DNA of 64,000 nucleotides from NCBI GenBank assembly GCA_963971305.1, contig OZ020303.1, forward strand, positions 46,426,106-46,490,105, read 5' to 3'. The notes below the pieces were generated by a model that had not been told where the DNA came from, did not search any database, and saw only the letters and a program-made list of their open reading frames with translations. The translations under genes and the position numbers were made by a program. The stretch comes from Arcuatula senhousia. Lineage: Eukaryota; Mollusca; Bivalvia; Mytilida; Mytilidae. Positions 12,901 through 24,900 of the stretch are shown one piece after another (within the stretch, counting starts at the first letter, position 1; every line of letters begins with the position of its first letter).

Positions 12901-15900
12901 TATTTTTAGCCATGGCGGCCATGTTTTACGAAGAATCAAAAATCCCCACATCAGTTCTAAGCACCAAATGCTAATGAACAACCATACCAAGTTTGGTTTC
13001 AATTGGACTTATGGTGTCAGAGGAGTTAACGTTTTAAAAAGTTTACGGACGGACGACGGACGACGGACGGACGACGGACGCCAAGTGATGACAATAGCTC
13101 ACATGACCCTTCGGGTCAGGTGAGCTAAAAAGGGCAATAACTCCTACATGGGTCGTTGGATTTTCTTCAAAATTTCAGGGTAGGTAGATCTTGAGGTGCT
13201 GATCACTTTTACCCAGCCAGAATTTTGATATCTGTAGCCGTTTTCTGAGTTATTTGCAACAAGAGGCTCCCAGGAGCCTGAATTGCTCACCTGACATATG
13301 TGCCTGAAGTAAAGGTTATAAGGCAAAATCTATTTAACGTTGAAAGGGTCATAAGATTAATAATCGGGTCATCTGACAATATGGTGGATCTAAAGGTGCT
13401 GATCACTTTTGTTCTCAATCAAAATCTAAAAATCTGTCACCATTTTTTAGTTATTTGCAAAAAAATGCAGTTTAACCTAATGTTCTATTTTTAGCCACAG
13501 CGGCCATGTTTTACAACCAATCAAAAATCCCCACATTAGTTCTATACACCTAATAATAATAAACAATAATACCAAGTTTGGTTCCATTTGGACTGAAAGT
13601 GTCAGAGGAGTTAAAATTTTCAATATAAGGAAATGCAGTTAAAATGCTCAATTTTGATGTTCTAAGGGCAATAACTCCTAAAAGGAAAGGTCCTACAACG
13701 TTGACCCTGTTACAAATTTTGTAGATCTTGATGTGCTTAACAATATGCAATTTAAATTTCTCAAATATCTTGTATAGTTTTCAAGATATTGAGCTAAACA
13801 GGTGCAAAATTTGCAAAAATCCACAAAAAGGGCAATAACTCCTACATGGGTTGTTGGATTTTCTTTAAAATTTCAGAGCTGGTAGATCTTGAGGTGCTTA
13901 TCCCTTTTGTTCCCAATCAAAATTTTGAAATCTGTCACCGTTGTAGAGTTATTTGCAAAAAACTGCCATTTACCCCTATGTTCTATATTTAGCCACAGCG
14001 GCCATGTTTTACGACCAATCAAAAATCCCCACATCAGTTCTATACACCTAATGCTAATAAACAACTATACCAAGTTTGGTTCCATTTGGACTTAAAGTGT
14101 CAGAGGAGTTAACGTTTTCAATGTAATGAGGAAATGCTGTTAAAATGCTAAATTTTGACGTTCTAAGGGCAATAACTCCTAAAAGGAAAGGTCCTACAAC
14201 GTTGACCCTGTTACATATTTTGTAGATCTTGATGTGCTTAACAATATGCAATTTAAATTTCTCAAATATCTAGGATAGTTTTCAAGATATTGAGCTAAAC
14301 AGGTGCAAAATTTGCAAAAAATCCACAAAAAGGGCAATAACTCCTACATGGGTCGTTGGATTTTCTTCAAAATTTCAGGGTAGGTAGATCTTGAGGTGCT
14401 GATCACTTTTACCCATGCCAGAATTTTGATATCTGTAGCCGTTTTTGAGTTATTTGCAAAAAACTGCCATTTACCCCTATGTTCTATTTTTAGCCACAGC
14501 GGCCATGTTTTACAACCAATCAAAAATCCCCACATCAGTTCTATACACCTAATGCTAATAAACAACTATACTAAGTTTGGTTCCATTTGGACTTAAAGTG
14601 TCAGAGGAGTTAACGTTTTCAATGTAATGAGGAAATGCTGTTAAAATGCTAAATTTTTATGTTCTAAGGGCAATAACTCCTAAAAGTAAAGGTCCTACAA
14701 TGTTGACCCTGTTACATATTTTGTAGATCTTGATGTGCTTAACAATATGCAATTTAAATTTCTCAAATATCTAGTATGGTTTTCAAGATATTGAGCTAAA
14801 CAGGTGCAAAATTTGCAAAAAATCCACAAAAAAGGGCAATAACTCCTACATGGGTTGTTGGATTTTCTTCAAAATTTCAGAGCTGGTAGATCTTGAGGTG
14901 CTGATCACTTTTGTTCCCAATCAAAATTTTTAAATCTGTCACCGTTTTAGAGTTATTTGCAAAAAACTGCCATTTACCTCTATGTTCTATTTTTAGCCAC
15001 AGCGGCCATGATTTACGACCAATCAAAAATCCCCACATCAGTTCTATACACCTACTGCTAATAAACAACTATACCAAGTTTGGTTCCATTTGGACTTAAA
15101 GTGTCAGAGGAGTTAACGTTTTCAATGTAATGAGGAAATGCTGTTAAAATGCTAAATTTTGATGTTCTAAGGGCAATACTCCTAAAAGGAAAGGTTCTAC
15201 AACGTTGACCCTGTTACATATTTTGTAGATCTTGATGTGCTCAACAATATGCAATTTAAATTTCTCAAATATCTAGTATGGTTTTCAAGATATTGAGCTA
15301 AACAGGTGCAAAATTTGCAAAAAATCCACAAAAAGGGCAATAACTCCTACATGGGTTGTTGGATTTTCTTCAAAATTTCAGGGTAGGTAGATCTTGAGGT
15401 GCTGATCACTTATACACTCAGCCAGATTTTTGATATCTGTAGCCGTTTTTGAGTTATTTGTAAAAAAATGCATTTTACCCCTATGTTCTATTTTTAGCCA
15501 TGGCGGCCATGTTTTACGAAGAATCAAAAATCCCCACATCAGTTCTAAGCACCAAATGCTAATGAACAACCATACCAAGTTTGGTTTCAATTGGACTTAT
15601 GGTGTCAGAGGAGTTAACGTTTTAAAAAGTTTACGGACGGACGACGGACGACGGACGGACGACGGACGCCAAGTGATGACAATAGCTCACATGACCCTTC
15701 GGGTCAGGTGAGCTAAAAAGGGCAATAACTCCTACATGGGTCGTTGGATTTTCTTCAAAATTTCAGGGTAGGTAGATCTTGAGGTGCTGATCACTTTTAC
15801 CCAGCCAGAATTTTGATATCTGTAGCCGTTTTCTGAGTTATTTGCAACAAGAGGCTCCCAGGAGCCTGAATCGCTCACCTGACATATGTGCCTGAAGTAA

Positions 15901-18900
15901 AGGTTATAAGGCAAAATCTATTTAACGTTGAAAGGGTCATAAGATTAATAATCGGGTCATCTGACAATATGGTGGATCTAAAGGTGCTGATCACTTTTGT
16001 TCTCAATCAAAATCTAAAAATCTGTCACCATTTTTTAGTTATTTGCAAAAAAATGCAGTTTAACCTAATGTTCTATTTTTAGCCACAGCGGCCATGTTTT
16101 ACAACCAATCAAAAATCCCCACATTAGTTCTATACACCTAATAATAATAAACAATAATACCAAGTTTGGTTCCATTTGGACTGAAAGTGTCAGAGGAGTT
16201 AAAATTTTCAATATAAGGAAATGCAGTTAAAATGCTCAATTTTGATGTTCTAAGGGCAATAACTCCTAAAAGGAAAGGTCCTACAACGTTGACCCTGTTA
16301 CAAATTTTGTAGATCTTGATGTGCTTAACAATATGCAATTTAAATTTCTCAAATATCTTGTATAGTTTTCAAGATATTGAGCTAAACAGGTGCAAAATTT
16401 GCAAAAATCCACAAAAAGGGCAATAACTCCTACATGGGTTGTTGGATTTTCTTTAAAATTTCAGAGCTGGTAGATCTTGAGGTGCTTATCCCTTTTGTTC
16501 CCAATCAAAATTTTGAAATCTGTCACCGTTGTAGAGTTATTTGCAAAAAACTGCCATTTACCCCTATGTTCTATATTTAGCCACAGCGGCCATGTTTTAC
16601 GACCAATCAAAAATCCCCACATCAGTTCTATACACCTAATGCTAATTAACAACTATACCAAGTTTGGTTCCATTTGGACTTAAAGTGTCAGAGGAGTTAA
16701 CGTTTTCAATGTAATGAGGAAATGCTGTTAAAATGCTAAATTTTGACGTTCTAAGGGCAATAACTCCTAAAAGGAAAGGTCCTACAACGTTGACCCTGTT
16801 ACATATTTTGTAGATCTTGATGTGCTTAACAATATGCAATTTAAATTTCTCAAATATCTAGGATAGTTTTCAAGATATTGAGCTAAACAGGTGCAAAATT
16901 TGCAAAAAATCCACAAAAAGGGCAATAACTCCTACATGGGTCGTTGGATTTTCTTCAAAATTTCAGGGTAGGTAGATCTTGAGGTGCTGATCACTTTTAC
17001 CCATGCCAGAATTTTGATATCTGTAGCCGTTTTTGAGTTATTTGCAAAAAACTGCCATTTACCCCTATGTTCTATTTTTAGCCACAGCGGCCATGTTTTA
17101 CAACCAATCAAAAATCCCCACATCAGTTCTATACACCTAATGCTAATAAACAACTATACTAAGTTTGGTTCCATTTGGACTTAAAGTGTCAGAGGAGTTA
17201 ACGTTTTCAATGTAATGAGGAAATGCTGTTAAAATGCTAAATTTTTATGTTCTAAGGGCAATAACTCCTAAAAGTAAAGGTCCTACAATGTTGACCCTGT
17301 TACATATTTTGTAGATCTTGATGTGCTTAACAATATGCAATTTAAATTTCTCAAATATCTAGTATAGTTTTCAAGATATTGAGCTAAACAGGTTCAAAAT
17401 TTGCAAAAAATCCACAAAAAGGGCAATAACTCCTACATGGGTCGTTGGATTTTCTTCAAAATTTCAGGGTAGGTAGATCTTGAGGTGCTGATCACTTTTA
17501 CCCTTGCCAGAATTTTGATATCTGTAGCCGTTTTTGAGTTATTTGCAAAAAACTGCATTTTACCCCTATGTTCTATTTTTAGCCATGGCGGCCATGTTTT
17601 ACGACGAATCAAAAATCCCCACATCAGTTCTAAGCACCGAATGCTAATGAACAAACATACCAAGTTTGGTTGCAATTGGACTTATGGTGTCAGAGGAGTT
17701 AATGTTTGAAAAAGTTTACCGGACGGACGACGGACGCCAAGTGACGCCAATAGCTCACATGACCCTTCGGGTCAGGTGAGCTAAAAACATGAAACAAGAG
17801 GCTCCCAGGAGCCTGAATTGCTCACCTGACATATGTGCCTGAAGTAAAGGTTATAAGGCAAAATCTATTTAACGTTGAAAGGGTCATAAGATTAATAAGG
17901 GGGTCATCTGACAATATGGTGGATCTAAAGGTGCTGATCACTTTTGTTCTCAATCAAAATCTAAAAATCTGTCACCCTTTTTGAGTTATTTGCAAAAAAA
18001 TGCAGTTTAACTTAATGTTCTATTTTTAGCCACAGCGGCCATGTTTTACAACCAATCAAAAATCCCCACAACAGTTCTATACACCTAATAATAATAAACA
18101 ATAATACCAAGTTTAGTTCCATTTGGACTTAAAGTGTCAGAGGAGTTAACATTTCAATATAAAATGCAGTTAAAATGCTCAATTTTGACGTTCCAAGGGC
18201 AATAACTCCTCAAAGGAAAGGTCCTACAACGTTGACCCTGTTACAAATTTTGTAGATCTTGATGCGCTTAACAATATGCAATTTAAATTTCTCAAATATC
18301 TTGTATAGTTTTCAAGATATTGAGCAAAACAGGTGCAAAACTTGCAAAAAATCCACAAAAAGGGCAATAACTCCCACATGGGTTGTTGGATTTTCTTCAA
18401 AATTTCAGAGCTGGTAGATCTTGAGGTGCTGATCACTTTTGTTCCCAATCAAAGTTTTGAAATCTGTCACCGTTTTAGAGTTATTTGCAAAAAACTGCCA
18501 TTTACCCCTATATTCTATTTTTAGCCACAGCGGCCATGTTTTACGACCAATCAAAAATCCCCACATCAGTTCTATACACCTAATGCTAATAAACAACTAT
18601 ACTAAGTTTTGTTCCATTTGGACTTAAAGTGTCAGAGGAGTTAACGTTTTCAATGTAATGAGGAAATGCTGTTAAAATGCTAAATTTTGACGTTCTAAGG
18701 GCAATAACTCCTCAAAGGAAAGGTCCTACAACGTTGACCCTATTACATATTTTGTAGATCTTGATGTGCTTAACAATATGGAATTTAAATTTCTCAAATA
18801 TCTAGTATAGTTTTCAAGATATTGAGCTGAACAGGTGCAAAATTGGCAAAAAATCCACAACAAGAGGCTCCCAGGAGCCTGAATCGCTCACCTGGTCTTG

Positions 18901-21900
18901 ATGTCAACCCTATGAAGACTTTTGTATAGCTAAATGAGCTGAATGTTTATAAGCATGAAAAATCTTTTCTCTGTTTGCTATTGCTTTCATTCTAAATAAT
19001 CAAAAAACACTAAGGGGCTGTAACCCTTATAAGGGGTTATCAGACAACTTCAACCCTATGGAGACTTTTGTAGAGCTAAATGAGCTGAACATTTAAGCAA
19101 GCAACAGCTTTTCTCTATCTGCAATTGTTTTCATTCTTTAAGCCAAAAACACTATTTTTGCCTTGAAGGGGCTGTAACCCCTGTAAGGGGTCATCTGACA
19201 ACTTTGACCCTATGAAGACTTTTGTAGAGCTTAATGAGCTGAACATTTAAGCAAGCAACAGCTTTTCTCTATCTGCAATAATTTCATTCTATAGGCCAAC
19301 AACACTTTTTTTCGCCTTTAAAGGGCTGTAAATCTGACAAGTTTGACTTTATGGAAAATTTTTAGAGCCAAATGAGCTGAACATTTAAGCAAGCAACAGC
19401 TTTTCTCTATTTACAATTGTTTTCACTCTTTAGGCCAAAAACACTTTTTTTTCGCCTTTAAGGGGCTTTAACCCCTATAAGGGGTCATCTGACAACTTTG
19501 ACCTTATTGAGACTTTTGAAGAGCTAAATGAGCTGAACATTTAAGCAAGCAACAGCTTTTCTTTATCTACAATAGTTTTCATTCTATAGGCCAAAAACAT
19601 GCAAAAACGCTATTTTTCACCTTTAAGGGGCTTTAACCCCTATAAAGGGATCATCTGACAACTTCGACCCCATGGAGACTTTTGTAGAGCTAAATGAGCT
19701 GAACATTTAAGCAAGCAACAGCTTTTCTCTATCTGTAATAATTTGCATTCTATAGTCCAAAAACATTATTTTTTGCCTTTATGGGGCTTTAACCCCTATA
19801 AAGGGTCATCTGACAACTTCAACCACATAGAGACTTTTGTAGAGCTAAATGAGCAGAACATTTTAGCAAGCAACAGCTTTTCTCTATCTGCAATAGTTTT
19901 CATTCTATAGGCCAAAAACACTATTTTTGCCTTGAAGGGGCTGTAACCCCTATAAGGGGTCATCTGACAACTTTGACCCTATGAAGACTTTTGTAGAGCG
20001 TAATGAGCTGAACATTTAAGCAAGCAACAGCTTTTCTCTTTTTACAATAGTTTTCATTCTATAGGCCAAAAACATGCAAAAACACTATTTTCCACCTTTA
20101 AGGGGCTGTAACTCCTATAAGGGATCATCTGACAACTTCGACCAAATGGAGACTTTTGTAGAACTTTTGATGCTGAAGCAGTAGCATGGCATCAGATTTC
20201 ATCTATCTCTTATACTTTTTGATTTACAAGCCAAAAACAGTAGTCTGACCCCCCTGGTCTATTTCTAGTAACGGTGGCCATGTTTTTTGCCTGATCAAAA
20301 ATTGAAACACAAGTTTGGTGCAGGACACCCTAAGGATCATTCATACCAAGTTTCATTAGATTCTGTTCAGTAGTTTCAGAGGAGAAGATTTTTGAAAAAT
20401 TTTTAACAGACAGACGACTACGACAGACGACGACAGATGATGACAACGGACGCCAAGTTTTCTCTTTTCTCTTTACATCACATTTATTAGCTCACCTGGA
20501 CCGAAGGTCCAGGTGAGCTATTACGATCGTAATAGCTCACCTGGACCTTCGGTCCAGGTGAGCTAATAAATGTGATGTAAAGAGAAAACAGGGTCATGTA
20601 ACACTAGAACTTCCTTATCAACTTGTTGTCAATACTCAAAGGGTATATATTACCAAAGCAAAATTACAATAAAGTGGCAAAGTTCCGCGCATTACTGCAC
20701 TTGAATGAATAATACAATTGTTCATAAGGACTTAATACATGTATGCCAGAAAACATTGCTAACAAATGTATGTTTTGATTTATCACAAAAGAAAAGGTAA
20801 ATAAGTTTATCATTTTTGTTTTGTTTTTTTAATAAATATGTTTATAAATGCAAACAAGAAATATTGCATCATGTTATAATTGCTCAACTGTTCTCATTCT
20901 TGTGAAACGATTTTTTATTGTAAATAGAATTTAAATTCAGTTTTTTACTTCTATTGAATCTGTAATAAAATAATATTACTGAATGGTATGCACTGACTAT
21001 AAAACTTACATTCAACTATCTTATAGTGTTATCAATAGAGCATATATTTAATAAGTTAAATTAATTGTAATGGCTCATAGAATCAGAATACAATTTTTAA
21101 ATCTCAATAAGTAATGTTCAATGAAATGAATGGACTGTAATATAATACAATGACAATTTAACAACCGTTCTTTGTCAAAGTAAAGATGTAATCATTCTCT
21201 AAAACTGTGCATTCATTGAAACATTGAGATCTCTTTAAACATTTTTCAGTCAATTTATTATAAAGAGAACACATGGTTGTGTAACACTAGAACTTCCTTA
21301 TCAACACGTTGTCAATACATAAATTGTAAACATTACCATAACAAATTTTCAACAAAGTTGCAAAGTTCTGCACAAATGTACTACGTTGAGTAATTTAATT
21401 AGAAATGGAATATAATTGATCATTTGGACTTACATGTATGCCAAAAAACATTGCCAACATATACAAGTTTTGATTTATTACACACTATAAGGTAAATAAG
21501 TTTATCATTTTTGTTTTTTTGTTTTTTATAAAATATATGTTTATAAATGCGAACAAGAAATATTGCATCATGTTATAATTGCTCAACTGTTCTCATTCTT
21601 GTGAAACGATTTTTTATTGTAAAAAGAATTTAAATGCAGTTTTTAACTTCTATTGAATATGTAATAGAATAATATTACTGAATGGCATGCACTGACTATA
21701 AAACTTACATTCAACTATCTTATAGTGTTATCAATAGAGCATATATTTAATAAGTTAAATTAATTGTAATGGCTCATAGAATCAGAATACAATTTTTAAA
21801 TCTCAATAAGTAATGTTCAATGAAATGAATGGACTGTAATATAATACAATGACAATTTAACAACCGTTCTTTGTCAAAGTAAAGATGTAATCATTCTCTA

Positions 21901-24900
21901 AAACTGTGCATTCATTGAAACATTGAGATCTCTTTAAACATTTTTCAGTCAATTTATTATAAAGAGAACACATGGTTGTGTAACACTAGAACTTCCTTAT
22001 CAACACGTTGTCAATACATAAATTGTAAACATTACCATAACAAATTTTCAACAAAGTTGCAAAGTTCTGCACAAATGTACTACGTTGAGTAATTTAATTA
22101 GAAATGGAATATAATTGATCATTTGGACTTACATGTATGCCAAAAAACATTGCCAACATATACAAGTTTTGATTTATTACACACTATAAGGTAAATAAGT
22201 TTATCATTTTTGTTTTTTTGTTTTTTATAAAATATATGTTTATAAATGCGAACAAGAAATATTGCATCATGTTATAATTGCTCAACTGTTCTCATTCTTG
22301 TGAAACGATTTTTTATTGTAAAAAGAATTTAAATGCAGTTTTTAACTTCTATTGAATATGTAATAGAATAATATTACTGAATGGCATGCACTGACTATAA
22401 AACTTACATTCAACTATCTTATAGAGTGTTATCAATAGAGCATAATTACTACCTATTATAAAGAAAAAGGCAGCGATACTACAATTAGGTCGTTTGTTTC
22501 CGTCGTTTCTATATTTACAAAAGCTCTTTGCAATGTACATACTGTCACTTTTCATTCGAGGGCTATATTCGGATTCTCAATCTTCGGATTTCCATCAAGA
22601 CAATATGGCCGCGACCAGTAGATTATATGTTCCGCTTCGGATTATATTTTAGTCAGTGTAGCATATCTTGCGTAGCTATTTGATTTTGGATTGCGAAATT
22701 TTACTTAATTGAATAAAGTTTAAAGGACAAAAATACTATTCGGACACCAAAAATAAGTTAAATCTTTCAAAAAAGTTGTACACAGCATCTTCGTTTTTCA
22801 TGCTTTTATGTGGCGGTGTTTTAAAGCAACAATGCGATTCAACTAGATCATGTAGCGTACATGGCGTAGTCACTTTATCAGGTTGTGCACATGTTTAAGC
22901 GTACTTTCTTATAAATTTTTGACTGCAAAATTTTAATTCATTGAATAATCAGACACACACAATTCAAGCATTTTATTGATTTTTAGAAAATGACAAAATA
23001 GCCACATTGGGTCATTCGTCTGTCTTGATCTAGGTCATTTTAATAGGGATAAATAATTTTATTGAATAAAAAAAATTGTAATGGCTCATAGAATCAGAAT
23101 ACGGCATTAATGTTCAATAAAATGAATGGACTGTAATATAATACAAGAACAGTTAAACAACCATTCTCTGTCAAAGTTAAGATTAAATCATTCTCTAATA
23201 CAATGCATATAACAAAACATTGAGATCTTCATTTAAATGTTATCTTAAGAGAAGCAGGGTCATGTAACACTAGAACTTCCTTATCGCGGTGTTGCTAATA
23301 CACAAATTGTAAACATTACCAAAACAAATTTTCAACAAAGTTGCAAAGTTCTGCACAAATGTACTACGTTGAGTAATTTAATTAGAAATGGAATAAAATT
23401 GATCATTAGGACTTACATGTTTGCCAAAAATTGTCAACATATACAAGTTTTGATTTATTACACACTTTAAGGTAAATAAGTTTATCTTTGTTTTTTTCTA
23501 TAAATCAAGAAATACTTCTGTCATTTTCATTACATGATATTTAGCTTATTAGATATCATCTGTTAAATGCTGTTATCTTATCTATTAATTATTACAAGAA
23601 AGAAAGCAACTGAAAGTTGAATCAAGGATCCATTTTTTGTAAAATCAAATTTAAAAACTTTTACTATACATGTAAATATTCTACAAGTTTGCTTTTATCT
23701 AAGTATTAAAATAGTTCCTAAATGAAAAAAACTTTCGGTAGGGGATATGGGTTTAAAGTCACTTCTTCAGAATTTTGTTATTAAGGTAGTACAATAGCAG
23801 AGGCGTAGCATTGCATTTAATATTGGTACGGCGGAAAACTAAACAGGATCGCGCAGCGCTTTACGACAGGGGGTACGGGGGCCGCTCAAGGCCCCCGGAA
23901 TCTCTGGGGGTAAATGGTGCAAAATCCTGCATTCTGGCGATTTCCTGGCACTTAATCTTAGGTCTAAAAAGAGCAATATTTTAGTTGTAAAATTGGAAAA
24001 TACTTGTATATTCATTTATCCATGATATATCTGGAGATATATGCCAACTAGATTTTGTACAAAACTGGATTTTTTGGCATATTCAACCGGTTTAATTATT
24101 GCAATAAGCGGGTAAACAGGGTTCCTAGAGAATCTAAATTTTCTATGCACGTTACATACATTTAATGCAGAAAAACACAAAAGTACGAGGAATAACAAAT
24201 TGGTACATTAACAGGTCTATGTCACAACTGAAAAAACCACAAGTCTAGAACTGGCCAAAAATATTCGCTCTATTTTCCTTAAAAACAAACTCTCTCGCTA
24301 CATCAGTCAAGTTCAAACCATCTGTCTTCTCTTTGTGCACACTCATGAACATTAAGCTGTTGAGTCGTGCTTGTGTCATAGTAGACCTTAAATATGATTT
24401 GAGTCTTCTCAATGAGCTGAATGTTCTCTCACTTGTTGCATTTGTAGCTGGCATAACTAGAACCAGTTTTAACAGCTTGACAACTTCTGACAGCCAAACC
24501 TGTTCTCCCTTAGACATTTGTTGAAAGAACTTGACAATATCAGAGAAGGCGACATCTTGTTTATTACCATCATACTCAAAATTTGCTGCTACCATTTGCA
24601 ACTGGCATCGTAGAGTATCTTTTTTGAAGTCGTCATAAAAGGTGGTAACCTTTTGTAGCTCCTCTTCAAAGGAATTTCCCCTAGCACACTGCAGTAATAA
24701 TTGTTCTGCAGTTACATATAAATCAAAGTCTGGGGTGTCAAACCTGTCCTTGATAGCATTAACCAACTGATCAATACCCTCGTAGTAGATCTGCCGGAAG
24801 TATCCCTTAGGAGTCTCGTGGTATTCTGGAGTAGCAGTTCCAGTTTCAAATCTGGCAGGAACCTTCTTACGGCGTGGCAAAACTGGATCTGCAACATTCC

